Shown: positions 25,370 to 33,722 of the stretch, piece by piece
Layout: the number at the start of each line of letters is the position of its first letter
Position numbering within the stretch: position 1 is the stretch's first letter
The notes under the pieces: model-generated
Database searches by the model: none
What the model saw: only the letters and a program-made list of their open reading frames with translations
What the model was told of the DNA's origin: nothing
Assembly: GCF_000717175.1 (NCBI RefSeq)
Contig: NZ_JNYD01000006.1
Location: 327,608-391,607, forward strand
Source: Pseudonocardia autotrophica
GTDB lineage: Bacteria > Actinomycetota > Actinomycetes > Mycobacteriales > Pseudonocardiaceae
DNA: 64,000 bases
Direction: 5' to 3'
Made by a program: the position numbers and the translations under genes

Positions 25370-27264
25370 GGGGCACTCCGTTCAACGGCGGCCGCGGCCG
25401 CCTCGACGACCGCAAACAGGGCCTCGGGGTTGCGCAGGGACTGGGGGTCGGCGACCTCGGCCGCCGTGGCGCCGAGCAGGAGCCGCTTGACCGGGATCTC
25501 GCACTTCTTGCCGGTCAGGGTGTAGGGGATCGCGGGGACCGCGACGACGGTGTCCGGGACGTGGCGGGGGGAGATGTCCGAGCGGACCAGGGTCCGGATC
25601 CTCGTGCGGAGGTCGTCGTCGAGCTCGGAGCCGTCGGCGAGCACGACGAACAGGGTGAGCTCGTCGGTGTCGACGACGAGCGCGTCCTCGATCTCGGGGA
25701 CGTCGGCGAGGACGCGGTAGAACTCCGAGGTGCCCATCCGCACACCCCCGCGGTTCAGGGTGGCGTCCGAGCGGCCGGTGATCACGGCGCCGCCCTCGGC
25801 GGTGAACCGGACCCAGTCCCCGTGCCGCCACACCCCGGGGTACGTGGCGAAGTAGGTCTCGTGCATCCGGCTGCCGTTGTCGTCACCCCAGAAGCCCAAC
25901 GGCATGGACGGCATCGCGGCGGTGACCACGAGCTCGCCGATCTCGTCGACCAGGGGCCTGCCCGCGGCGTCGAACGCCTCGGCGGCGACCCCGAGCATCC
26001 GGCCCTGCATCTCCCCGATCCGGACCGGCTGAAGCGGGTTCGGCCCGACGAACGCGGAGCAGACGTCCGTGCCGCCGCTGACCGAGGCGATCTTCACAGC
26101 GTGCCCGAGCGCGTCACCGAGGTCCCGTTGGGTGGGCTCTAGCAGCGGGGACCCGGTACTCCCGACGGTGTGCAGGTTCCGTCCGGCCCGCACGTGCCCG
26201 CCGTCGAGGGCGTTCTGGTAGAAGCCGGGACTGGCGCCGAAGACGTGCACCCCGTGGTCGTCGACGAGGGACCAGAGCCGGGCGGGGTCGGCGACCCCGT
26301 CGTAGAGCACCGCGGTGGCGCCCGCGAGCAGGGCGCCGACCTGGTAGTTCCACATCATCCAGGCCGTCGAGGTGTACCAGAACAGCCGCTGGCCCGCCCG
26401 CAGGTCGTTGTGCAGCACCAATGACTTGAGGTGCTCCAGGACGATCCCGCCGTGGCCCTGGACCATCGCCTTGGGGATGCCGGTGGTGCCGCTGGAGAAC
26501 AGGATCCACAGCGGATGATCGAAGGGCACGTCGACCGGGTCGACCGGGGACCCGTCGAGCAGCTCGGCCCAGGGGCGCTGCCCGCCGCGCGGCTCGACCA
26601 GCCCCGAGGACACCTCGACGACCGCCGCGAGGGTGGGCAGTTGGGCTGCAGCCTCGACGAGCTTTTCCCGGACGTCGTGGACCCGGCCGTTGTAGCGGTA
26701 GGCGTCCGTGGTGAGCAGCACCGTCGGCTCGGTCTGGGCCAGCCGGGAGACGATCGACGCGGCGCCGAACTCGGGCGAGCAGAGCACCCAGACCGCCCCG
26801 AGGGAGACGGTGGCGAGGAACGCGACGACGGCCTCCCGGCGGGTGGGCAGCACCGCCGCGACCCGGTCGCCGCGGCCGACGCCCAGGGCAGCGAGGCCGC
26901 CGGCCACTCGCGCGACCTCCGCCCTCAGCTCGCCGAAGGTGGTACTGCCGGTCGTGCCGGTCTCGTCGCAGCACAGCAGCGCGAGCGCGCCGTCGTCGTG
27001 GGCGAGGGCCACTGAGGCGTAGCTCAGCTCTGCCCCCGGGAACCAGCGGGCGCCGGGCATGCGGTCGTCGGCCACCGCGGGACCCGCGGGTCGAGCGGGC
27101 AGCGCGGCGAAGTCCCACAACGCCGACCAGAACGCTGGTCGGTCGGCCACCGACCAGCGGTGCAGCGCGGCGTACTCGGTGGGGTCCGCCATCCCGACGG
27201 CTTCGGCGAACCGGTACATCTCAGAGCCCATGACGCGGTCCGCGGGGGGAACCCAGACGTTCAT
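25366..27264 (-). CDS. Acetoacetyl-CoA synthetase (acetoacetate-CoA ligase)
   Basis: 632 aa, the length expected for this family and longer than FadD-type ligases. FSSGTTGIPKAMVQGHGG, WYTSTAWMMWNYQVGALLAG and SGGTDVCSAFVG are blocks characteristic of acetoacetyl-CoA rather than acetyl-CoA synthetases; LTGKKCEIPVKRLLLG carries the catalytic Lys. It activates acetoacetate or a related 3-oxo acid for thiolysis. ATG 27264 overlaps the stop of the lyase gene (ATGA). Directly upstream is an HMG-CoA-lyase-like gene whose product would be acetoacetate, so the pair makes metabolic sense. Confidence 0.9.
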   Translation of the reverse strand: MNVWVPPADRVMGSEMYRFAEAVGMADPTEYAALHRWSVADRPAFWSALWDFAALPARPAGPAVADDRMPGARWFPGAELSYASVALAHDDGALALLCCDETGTTGSTTFGELRAEVARVAGGLAALGVGRGDRVAAVLPTRREAVVAFLATVSLGAVWVLCSPEFGAASIVSRLAQTEPTVLLTTDAYRYNGRVHDVREKLVEAAAQLPTLAAVVEVSSGLVEPRGGQRPWAELLDGSPVDPVDVPFDHPLWILFSSGTTGIPKAMVQGHGGIVLEHLKSLVLHNDLRAGQRLFWYTSTAWMMWNYQVGALLAGATAVLYDGVADPARLWSLVDDHGVHVFGASPGFYQNALDGGHVRAGRNLHTVGSTGSPLLEPTQRDLGDALGHAVKIASVSGGTDVCSAFVGPNPLQPVRIGEMQGRMLGVAAEAFDAAGRPLVDEIGELVVTAAMPSMPLGFWGDDNGSRMHETYFATYPGVWRHGDWVRFTAEGGAVITGRSDATLNRGGVRMGTSEFYRVLADVPEIEDALVVDTDELTLFVVLADGSELDDDLRTRIRTLVRSDISPRHVPDTVVAVPAIPYTLTGKKCEIPVKRLLLGATAAEVADPQSLRNPEALFAVVEAAAAAVERSAP

Positions 27265-28229
27265 CGGGCGGGCACCGCCGGGCCGGTGCGCAGCACCTGG
27301 CTGCGCAGAGTGGTGCCGCAGACCCGCTCGACCAGCCGACCCGCGTCGAGCAGCAGGTCCAGGTCGATGCCGGTGCGGTAGCCCATGCGCTGGAGGACGG
27401 CGACGAGGTCCTCGGTGCACACGTTGCCGGACTCGCCGGAGTGGTTCTGCTCGACCGACGGCGGCTCGCCCCCGAGTCCGCCGAGCGAGGCGTCGACGAC
27501 CCGCACGCCCGCGGCGATCGCGGCGAGGGTGTTGGCGATACCACTGCCCCGGGTGTCGTGGAAGTGCCCCACCAGACGCGCTTCGGGCAGCTCGCGGCCC
27601 AGCAGCGTGAACAGCTCCCAGGCGTGTCGCGGGTCGGCCATCCCGGTGGTGTCACCGAGCATGATCGTGCGGACCCCGCGGTCGTAGGCCCAGCGGGCGA
27701 GCTCCAGAACCCGCTCCCGCGCGACGACCCCTTCCAGCGGACAGCCGTAGGCGGTCGCCACGCAGAACAGCGGGGTCAGCGCCAGGTCGGCACACCGGTC
27801 GATCATCCGCGCGAGAGCCTCGAGGTGATCCGCGTGGGAACGGCGCAGGTTGGCGAGGTTGTGCGCCTCGCTGGCCGAGATCGGGAACCCGCAGATGTCG
27901 ATCGTCTCGCGCAGCAGCGGGTTCGCCGCAATCCGGTCGAAGCTCCGCGTGTTCACGGTGAGTACCCGGACGGTGGCCTTGAGGCCCGCCTCGTGCATGC
28001 GCACGAGCAGTTCCTCGGCGTCGCCGAACTGGGTCGTCGCCTTCGGGGACACGAAGGAGGTCGCGTCGACCTCGGACACGCCCGAGGCCAGCGCAGCCGC
28101 GATTACTGCGAGCTTGTCGTCGGTGGATACGGTCGACGACCAACCCTGGATCCCGTCCCGGGGCCAGACCTCACAGAGGGTGACCTCCGCGGCGTCGATC
28201 AGGGTGGGGTCGGGCGGAAGCACTGTCAT
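27261..28229 (-). CDS. HMG-CoA lyase-like protein with altered active-site loop
   Basis: 322 aa DRE-TIM metallolyase. VWPRDGIQ corresponds to GPRDGLQ (metal-binding Asp and catalytic Arg), and HFHDTRG and the C-terminal GESGN segment hold other metal ligands. The loop that in HMG-CoA lyases reads GGLGGCPxAxGAxGN reads here GGLGGEPPSVEQNHSGESGN: the conserved Cys is replaced by Glu and the loop is longer. It may therefore be a relative with a different substrate rather than a true leucine-pathway lyase. ATG 28229 overlaps the upstream stop by one base. Confidence 0.82.
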   Translation of the reverse strand: MTVLPPDPTLIDAAEVTLCEVWPRDGIQGWSSTVSTDDKLAVIAAALASGVSEVDATSFVSPKATTQFGDAEELLVRMHEAGLKATVRVLTVNTRSFDRIAANPLLRETIDICGFPISASEAHNLANLRRSHADHLEALARMIDRCADLALTPLFCVATAYGCPLEGVVARERVLELARWAYDRGVRTIMLGDTTGMADPRHAWELFTLLGRELPEARLVGHFHDTRGSGIANTLAAIAAGVRVVDASLGGLGGEPPSVEQNHSGESGNVCTEDLVAVLQRMGYRTGIDLDLLLDAGRLVERVCGTTLRSQVLRTGPAVPAR

Positions 28230-29461
28230 CAGTCCTCCAGGGACGAGCGGAAGGAGGGGTGGGCGACGCGGGCCAGCTCGCGGCGTCGCTCCGGGACCGT
28301 CTTGTCCCGCAGGTCCGCGACGCCGAACTCGGTGACGACGAACTGCGTGGAGTCCCGGGGCAACGAGACGGTCGCCGCGTCCAGGTTCGGCACGATGCGC
28401 GACACGGTGCCCCGGGCGGCGGTCGCCCGCAGCGCCACGATCCCCTGGTTCCCGGGCCACACCGCGGCTCGGGAGTAGTCGATCGCGCCACCGACGGCTC
28501 CGACGTGGCGCCCGCCGATGTACTCCGTGTTCACCTGACCGAAGACGTCCACGGAGAGGGCCGAGTTGATGCAGGTCAGGTTCGGGACCCCGAGCAGGGC
28601 GGCCGCCGCGTGGGTGCTCTCGCCGCCGACCATCTCGACGTTCGGGTTGTCCGCCACGAAGTCGTAGAGCTGCTGGTCGCCCAGCACCTCGCCGACGAGC
28701 GACGGCCCGTTGGCCAGGCAACCCGCGGCGTGCAGGTCGACCAGGCCGGAAGTCGCCGAGCCGTGGACCCGCAGGTCCCGGCGACCCTCCTTGGCGAGCT
28801 GTGCGTACACGGCGTCCGGGATCGAGCCGACCCCCGCCTGCAGCGTCCGGGCGTCGGTGACCAGGCTCGCCACATGCTCGGCGATGACCGCGTCGACCTC
28901 GGCCGGCGGCCGGCGCGGGTAGCCCGGCACCGGATGGTCGACGTGCAGAACCCCCGCCAGCTCGCTCGCGTGGATCCGCTCACCGCGGGTGCACGGCATC
29001 TGGGCGTTGACCTCGGCAATCACCAGCCGGGCCGCTCGGGCTGCCGCGGCGCTGTAGCTCGAGCTCACCCCGAAGCTGTGCCAGCCGTCCGTATCGGCGG
29101 GGGAGAGCTGGACGAGCAGGACGTCCGGCTCAGCCCGGTGGGCCAGCCAGTCGACGACTTGTGCCCAGCTCATCGGCAGGTACTCGACGCGGTCCGCGGG
29201 CACCTCCTGCCCGGGCGCCGTGCCCGGGGGGAACCAGGTGCGGAACCGTACCGACGGCGCGTCGAGCACCGCGTAGTCGGAGAAGAACATCCCGGCGGCG
29301 AGGTCCACCCGGGACAGGGAGCGGGCGCGGACGCCGAGCGCGCGCAGCAGGTGTCGTGGCTGCGTGCCGAGGGCGGCGGCGACCACGAGGGCGCCGTCCT
29401 CGACCATCTCGAGAAGCTCGCGCGCCCGGCTGGTGTGCTCGTCGGACTCTTCGGACCCCAT
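28229..29461 (-). CDS. Acetyl-CoA hydrolase/transferase family CoA-transferase
   Basis: 410 aa. The family order is visible: VLLVQLSPADTDGWHSFGVS in the N-terminal domain, LQAGVGSIPDAV (glycine-rich), GPSLVGEVLG, and FGQVNTEYIGGRHVGAVGGA with GxxxxGxGG of 4-hydroxybutyrate CoA-transferase relatives. It transfers CoA between acyl donors such as acetyl-CoA and a free acid. ATG 29461 follows GGAAGAGG. It is the first gene of a five-gene leftward operon whose promoter (TTGACC-N17-TAGGGT) is followed by box d, and it diverges from the TetR gene at 29675. Confidence 0.88.
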   Translation of the reverse strand: MGSEESDEHTSRARELLEMVEDGALVVAAALGTQPRHLLRALGVRARSLSRVDLAAGMFFSDYAVLDAPSVRFRTWFPPGTAPGQEVPADRVEYLPMSWAQVVDWLAHRAEPDVLLVQLSPADTDGWHSFGVSSSYSAAAARAARLVIAEVNAQMPCTRGERIHASELAGVLHVDHPVPGYPRRPPAEVDAVIAEHVASLVTDARTLQAGVGSIPDAVYAQLAKEGRRDLRVHGSATSGLVDLHAAGCLANGPSLVGEVLGDQQLYDFVADNPNVEMVGGESTHAAAALLGVPNLTCINSALSVDVFGQVNTEYIGGRHVGAVGGAIDYSRAAVWPGNQGIVALRATAARGTVSRIVPNLDAATVSLPRDSTQFVVTEFGVADLRDKTVPERRRELARVAHPSFRSSLED

Positions 29462-29477
29462 CGCCCTCTTCCATTCC

Positions 29478-29530
29478 CCGTCCGGCCGGTCGGTCGAATT
29501 GACCCTAGGCGGGGACGCGGCAGCGGTCAA
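29478..29530 (-). promoter_or_regulatory. Promoter with shared operator box (copy d), CoA-transferase operon
   Basis: On the minus strand TTGACC (29525-29530) and TAGGGT (29502-29507) are exactly 17 nt apart, a textbook promoter. The box CCGTCCGGCCGGTCGGTCGA (29478-29497) starts 4 nt after the -10 and ends 16 nt before the ATG. Because the divergent TetR gene starts at 29675, this box is the one closest to a regulator gene. Confidence 0.78.
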
Positions 29531-29674
29531 TCTTCCCTCGTCGGTTGCTGTTTCGGCATGGGAGATGGACAGATCACGGTCGGTGAGGTTGACTTGCGGT
29601 CCCCGGTGTCGACCGGCGGGATGTCGGCGAGGACGACGGGTGGAGACGTGACCAACGGAAGGCAGGGGGCGGCG

Positions 29675-30259
29675 GTGTCGAAGGCGGACGAGCGGCGCCT
29701 GAACATCGTCAACCGCTCCGCGCTGCTGTTCGACCGCAAGGGCGCGGACCAGGTCAGCATGTCCGACATCGCGGAGGACGTGGGACTCGCGAAGCCGAGC
29801 CTCTACCACTACTTCTCGTCCAAGGACGAGATCCTGAACTCCATCCATGTCAACACCATCGAGTTCTTGCTGGACGGGATTCGCCGGCGTCGCGCGACCG
29901 ACGCGAGCCCGGACGTCGTGCTCCGCGGGGTCCTCGGTGACATCTTCTCGCTGATGGAGACCCATCCGGGGCACATCCGAGTGTTCTTCGAGAGTGCCCG
30001 ACGGCTACCCCCGGACCTCCTCGAGCCCGTCCGCAAGCGCGAGCGGGAGTACGACCAGCTGGTCCTGGAGACCATCGAGCAGGCAATCGAAGACGGGTAC
30101 TTCCGAGCAGTGAACTCGCGGTCGGCCGCGTTCGCCTTCTTCGGCATGGCCAACTGGGCGGCGCACTGGTATCGCCCTGGCGGCACCAAGCGCGCCGAGC
30201 AGTTCGCGGAGGAGTTCTTCGACCTGTTCCTCAACGGCGTGACCGCTCGCCGCCGCTGA
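29675..30259 (+). CDS. TetR family regulator, candidate master regulator of the box regulon
   Basis: 194 aa. Helix-turn-helix at about residues 9-53 with recognition helix LAKPSLYHYFSSKDEIL; the C-terminal FGMANWAAHWYRPGG is shared with acyl-CoA-responsive TetR proteins such as KstR2- and FadR-type repressors. GTG 29675 is chosen because AGGGGG lies 5 nt before it and the family domain starts right after; longer in-frame starts exist back to 29557. It is flanked by operons carrying boxes d, e and f, the usual place of a cluster-specific repressor. Ligand is probably a pathway CoA thioester (inference). Confidence 0.9.
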   Translation: MSKADERRLNIVNRSALLFDRKGADQVSMSDIAEDVGLAKPSLYHYFSSKDEILNSIHVNTIEFLLDGIRRRRATDASPDVVLRGVLGDIFSLMETHPGHIRVFFESARRLPPDLLEPVRKREREYDQLVLETIEQAIEDGYFRAVNSRSAAFAFFGMANWAAHWYRPGGTKRAEQFAEEFFDLFLNGVTARRR

Positions 30260-30265
30260 GCGGCG

Positions 30266-30295
30266 GGCGGCCTCGACTCACGCGGTCAGGCCGCC
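30266..30295. terminator. Inverted repeat between convergent TetR and SDR genes
   Basis: GGCGGCCT (30266-30273) and AGGCCGCC (30288-30295) form an 8-bp GC stem with a 14-nt loop that includes the SDR stop codon. The two genes converge with 18 nt between stops, so a bidirectional terminator would be expected here. There is no T-run, common in high-GC actinobacteria. Confidence 0.4.
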
Positions 30296-31027
30296 GTCGA
30301 TCGTGTAGCAGCTGCCGGTCACGAACGAGGCCTCCGGGCTGAGAAGCCACCCGACGAGGTTGGCCACCTCCTCGGGAGTGCCCATCCGATCGATCGGCCG
30401 CGAGCTGATCTCCTCCTCCTGCGAGCCCAGGGCGGCGAGCGGGCCGACCATCGGTGTGTCGATCCGTCCCGGGCAGATGGCGTTGACCCGGATGCCACGA
30501 CCGGCGACCTCCTTGGCGACGGCACGGGTGAGTCCCACCACCGCGTGCTTGCTCATCGTGTAGGAGACCAACCCGGCGGAGCCCTGGAGGCCGGCCCCGG
30601 ACGCGGTGTTCACGGCGGCGGCCGGCAGACCCGCCCGCAGGGCGTGCCGCACGAACTCCCGCAGGACCAGGAAGGCCCCGCGCGTGTTGACCCTCATCGA
30701 CCGGTCGAACGCCGCGATCTCGGTCGTCTCGAACGGCCCGATCCCGTCGAGGACGCCGGCGTTGTTGTGCAGGTTGTCGACGCGCCCGAATCGGGCGGTC
30801 GCCGCGTCGAAGAGGCCGGCCACGGCGTCCTCGTCCGCCACGTCGGCGGCGAGCAGCAGGACCTGCTCGTCCGGCAGGTCGCCATGGGCGGCCTCGAGGC
30901 GGTCCTTGGCCAGGTCGACCAGCACGAGACGGTGGCCGCGACCGGCCAGCAAGCGGGTCACGGCCGCGCCGATGCCGCTCGCCGCTCCCGTGATCAGCGT
31001 GATGGGTGAGGTGGTGGCGATGCTCAT
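30278..31027 (-). CDS. SDR family oxidoreductase
   Basis: 249 aa classical [13 protein letters not shown] (residues about 11-20) for NAD(P), NNAG, a Ser in [10 protein letters not shown] and YTMSK with the catalytic Tyr and Lys, then [12 protein letters not shown] 31027 is preferred because GGAG is 5 nt upstream; ATG 31045 is possible, while the longest frame starts above the promoter. It oxidises or reduces a hydroxyl/keto group in the pathway. It is transcribed from the promoter carrying box e, divergently from the 31240 operon. Confidence 0.92.
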   Translation of the reverse strand: MSIATTSPITLITGAASGIGAAVTRLLAGRGHRLVLVDLAKDRLEAAHGDLPDEQVLLLAADVADEDAVAGLFDAATARFGRVDNLHNNAGVLDGIGPFETTEIAAFDRSMRVNTRGAFLVLREFVRHALRAGLPAAAVNTASGAGLQGSAGLVSYTMSKHAVVGLTRAVAKEVAGRGIRVNAICPGRIDTPMVGPLAALGSQEEEISSRPIDRMGTPEEVANLVGWLLSPEASFVTGSCYTIDGGLTA

Positions 31028-31049
31028 CTGCTCTCCGAACGTCATCGTG

Positions 31050-31099
31050 TCGACCGGCTGGTCGGTCGGAATACTTGTCGTCTGCGCGAGAGCCGTCAA
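31050..31099 (-). promoter_or_regulatory. Leftward promoter with shared operator box (copy e)
   Basis: Minus-strand -35 TTGACG (31094-31099) and a weaker -10 AAGTAT (31071-31076) at 17 nt, followed at once by box TCGACCGGCTGGTCGGTCGG (31050-31069). The layout mirrors the rightward promoter of the same gap, which ends in box f, so one regulator can shut both directions. Confidence 0.65.
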
Positions 31100-31144
31100 G
31101 CGGCTCGGGCACCCCGGCGCGTGGTGGGACGTCGGTCCACGGTC

Positions 31145-31198
31145 TTGACGGTGAACGAAGGAGCCTCTTACTGTCGTCCCAACCGACTGGGCGGTCGA
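31145..31198 (+). promoter_or_regulatory. Rightward promoter with shared operator box (copy f)
   Basis: TTGACG (31145-31150), 18 nt, TACTGT (31169-31174), then 4 nt and the box CCAACCGACTGGGCGGTCGA (31179-31198). It drives the SDR-aldolase-ligase-dehydrogenase-transporter operon starting at 31240. The -35 hexamers of the two divergent promoters (31094 and 31145) lie about 50 nt apart and face away from each other. Confidence 0.75.
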
Positions 31199-31239
31199 AA
31201 AGCGCCCGGTTCGTGCTTCCGGAGAGGACGTGCAAGACG

Positions 31240-32157
31240 TTGAGCATCGATTTCACCGGTCGGGTGGCCGTGGTGACCGGAGCGGGGGGCGGCCTCGGTC
31301 GTTCCCACGCGCTGCTGCTCGCGGCACGCGGCGCGAAGGTCGTGGTGAACGACATCGGCGGTGCCGTGGGCGGGACAGGCACCGACGCCACCCCGGCCGA
31401 CCGGGTTGTCGAGGAGATCCGGGCCGCAGGCGGCGAGGCGGTGGCGAACTACGACAGTGTCTCCGACCCGGCGGGTGCCGCGCGGATCGTGCAGACCGCC
31501 GTCGACTCGTTCGGCACGCTGGACATCCTGATCAACAACGCGGGCATCCTGCGTGACAAGTCGTTCGGCAAGACCGACCTGGCGGACTTCCGCGCCGTGC
31601 TCGAGGTGCACCTGCTGGGCACCGTGTACTGCACCCACGCGGCGTGGCCGGTGATGAACGCCGCCAAGTACGGCCGGATCGTCGTCACCACGTCCATCGC
31701 GGGGACCTCGGGCAACTTCGGGCAGAGCGCCTACGGCACCGCGAAGCTCGGCATGGTCGGGCTGATGAACTCGCTGGCGATCGAGGGCGCGCGCAACAAC
31801 GTCCTGGTGAACGCCATCTCCCCAGGCGCGGCGACCCGGATGACCGACGGGCTCAACCCGCCCGCTCTCGACAAGTACCTGCACGCCGAGCTGGTTTCCG
31901 CCGGAGTGGCGTACCTGGCCAGCGAGGAGTGCACGGCGACCGGGCAGATCCTGCAGGCCGTGGCGGGCGGCTACGCACGGCTGCACATGTTCGAGACCGA
32001 GGGCGTCCAGTTCGACCCGGCCGAGCCGCTGACGCCGGAGATGGTGGCGGACCGCTACGAGGAGATCGCCGACCTCAAGACCGCGACGCCCACCACCCCG
32101 GGCATCGCCGGGCGCACCGAGCAGCGCTTGCGCGCCATCGGGCGCTGGGACGACTGA
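31240..32157 (+). CDS. SDR, (3R)-hydroxyacyl-CoA dehydrogenase-like (MFE-2/HSD17B4 type)
   Basis: 305 aa. [20 protein letters not shown] with [10 protein letters not shown] is the N-terminal block typical of the dehydrogenase domain of peroxisomal multifunctional enzyme type 2 and its bacterial relatives; NNAG, a Ser in VTTSIAG and YGTAK complete the active site. The TTG at 31240 is the likely start: the domain begins there and GGAGAGG lies 12 nt upstream, somewhat far. It would oxidise the (3R)-hydroxyacyl-CoA made by the MaoC hydratase at 17277. Stop and next ATG are separated by one base. Confidence 0.87.
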   Translation: MSIDFTGRVAVVTGAGGGLGRSHALLLAARGAKVVVNDIGGAVGGTGTDATPADRVVEEIRAAGGEAVANYDSVSDPAGAARIVQTAVDSFGTLDILINNAGILRDKSFGKTDLADFRAVLEVHLLGTVYCTHAAWPVMNAAKYGRIVVTTSIAGTSGNFGQSAYGTAKLGMVGLMNSLAIEGARNNVLVNAISPGAATRMTDGLNPPALDKYLHAELVSAGVAYLASEECTATGQILQAVAGGYARLHMFETEGVQFDPAEPLTPEMVADRYEEIADLKTATPTTPGIAGRTEQRLRAIGRWDD

Positions 32158-32158
32158 G

Positions 32159-33328
32159 ATGGGCGCGCACGACGGGGCATGCATCGTCGGGGCCTACGAG
32201 CACCCGACCCGCAAGGCGCCCGACAAGACCCTCGCGCGGCTGCACGCCGAGGTCGCCGCGGGCGCACTCGCCGACGCCGGGCTCGGCTTCGCCGACGTCG
32301 ACGGCTACTTCACCTCCGGGGACACCCCCGGCCACGGACCGATGGGCATGGCCGAGTACCTGGGCATCCGGCCGCGGCACGTGGCCGCGGTGGACACCGG
32401 TGGCTCGTCGTACGTGATCGCCGTCAGCCACGCCGCTCAGGCCATCGCTGCCGGGCGTTGTGACGTCGCACTCATAACCCTGGCGGGCCGGCCACGGACC
32501 GGGGCCTTCGTCGCCGGGGAGGGGGCGTTCCTCGAGGACCCAGAGCACCCGGTCACCCCGTACGAGCTGCCCTACGGGTGGAACATCGTCAATCTCTACG
32601 CACTGTCCGCGATGCGGCACATGTACGAGTTCGGCACCACGGCCGAGCAGCTCGCCTGGGTCAAGGTCGCGGCGTCCCACCACGCTCAGCACAACGAGAA
32701 CGCCATGTTGCGGAAGCTGGTCACCGTCGACGACGTGCTGGCCTCGCCGATGATCTCGGACCCGCTGCACCGGCTCGACTGCTGCGTGATCTCCGACGGC
32801 GGGGGCGCGGTCGTGCTGGCTCGTCCCGAGATCGCTCGTGAGCTGGACCGGCCCGTGGTGGCGGTGCGGGGAGCGGGCGAGGCGTTGCAGAACGGCGGCG
32901 GTGGGCGGATCGACCTGGTGTCCACCGCCGGTCGGCGGTCGTCCGCCCGTGCGTTCGAGGAGGCGAAACTGACGCCGGCCGACGTGCAGTACGCCTCCCT
33001 GTACGACAGCTTCACCATCACGGTCGTGATGCAGCTCGAGGACCTCGGGTTCTGTGAGAAGGGCAAGGGTGGCGCGTTCGTCGCGGACGGCAACCTCATC
33101 TCGGGGGTGGGGAGCCTGCCGGTCAACACGGACGGCGGTGGGCTCTGCAACAACCATCCTGCCAACCGAGGTGGGATGACCAAGGTCATCGAGGCCGTCC
33201 GCCAGCTTCGTGGCGAGGCACATCCCGCGGTCCAGGTCCCCAACTGTTCGATCGCGCTCGCCCACGGCACCGGCGGCTACCTGAGCACCCGGCACGGGAG
33301 CGGCACAGTACTGCTCGAGAGGATCTGA
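32159..33328 (+). CDS. Thiolase-fold lipid-transfer-like protein, probable Ltp2-type retro-aldolase
   Basis: 389 aa. It has the thiolase fold but the nucleophile Cys position reads DTGGSSYVIAV (no Cys), as in the SCP-x/Ltp2 group. Two conserved tyrosine blocks, ASLYDSFTITV and HGTGGYLSTRHG, correspond to the catalytic tyrosines of steroid side-chain aldolase Ltp2. The next gene is a DUF35 protein, the known partner of Ltp2 (in ChsH2). It probably cleaves a beta-hydroxyacyl-CoA with a tertiary or hindered hydroxyl by retro-aldol reaction, where thiolysis is impossible. Substrate inferred only as a branched or cyclic acyl-CoA. Confidence 0.87.
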   Translation: MGAHDGACIVGAYEHPTRKAPDKTLARLHAEVAAGALADAGLGFADVDGYFTSGDTPGHGPMGMAEYLGIRPRHVAAVDTGGSSYVIAVSHAAQAIAAGRCDVALITLAGRPRTGAFVAGEGAFLEDPEHPVTPYELPYGWNIVNLYALSAMRHMYEFGTTAEQLAWVKVAASHHAQHNENAMLRKLVTVDDVLASPMISDPLHRLDCCVISDGGGAVVLARPEIARELDRPVVAVRGAGEALQNGGGGRIDLVSTAGRRSSARAFEEAKLTPADVQYASLYDSFTITVVMQLEDLGFCEKGKGGAFVADGNLISGVGSLPVNTDGGGLCNNHPANRGGMTKVIEAVRQLRGEAHPAVQVPNCSIALAHGTGGYLSTRHGSGTVLLERI

Positions 33329-33329
33329 G

Positions 33330-33722
33330 ATGGCGTTGCCGTACCCCGAGTCCGCTTCGACGGACGCCCTCTGGCGCTCACCCGCCGGTCGGCTGCTGCT
33401 CGGGCACTGCCGCGCCTGCGACGGTGTCCACCACTACCCGAGGCCCGTGTGTCCCCTGTGCGGCAGCATGGCCACCGACCTCGTCGAGTCCACCGGCGGA
33501 GGCACGGTCGTCAGCTACACGGTGACGCGCAACTCCGACGAGGCTGCTCCACCGGTTCTGGCGTTCGTCGAGGTCGACGAGGGTGTGGCCCTCCTGACCC
33601 GGATCGCTGCCGAGGACCCGGACGCGGTGCGGATCGGGGCGAGGGTGTCGGTGGTCTTCCGCGAGGACGAGCTCGGCGGGGCGCCTCAGTTCGTCCTCGA
33701 CCTGGCGGGGGCGGCCGGATGA
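33330..33722 (+). CDS. DUF35 zinc-ribbon OB-fold protein, aldolase partner
   Basis: 130 aa. A rubredoxin-like zinc knuckle is complete (Cys27, Cys30, Cys41, Cys44 in CRAC and CPLC) and is followed by the OB-fold strands GGGTVVSYTVTRN and VALLTRIAAEDPD. Stand-alone DUF35 proteins bind acyl-CoA and join thiolase-fold enzymes; in steroid degradation the DUF35 domain of ChsH2 is essential for Ltp2. Gene overlap with the following ligase (ATGA) and one-base spacing from the aldolase gene show tight coupling. Confidence 0.92.
   Translation: MALPYPESASTDALWRSPAGRLLLGHCRACDGVHHYPRPVCPLCGSMATDLVESTGGGTVVSYTVTRNSDEAAPPVLAFVEVDEGVALLTRIAAEDPDAVRIGARVSVVFREDELGGAPQFVLDLAGAAG

Noticed and set aside
27133..27159. 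Perfect 11-bp inverted repeat CGCTGGTCGGT/ACCGACCAGCG resembling the shared operator
   Set aside because: It lies inside the coding part of the acetoacetyl-CoA synthetase and the centre is 5 nt of different sequence; the codons for WSVADRPAFW explain it.
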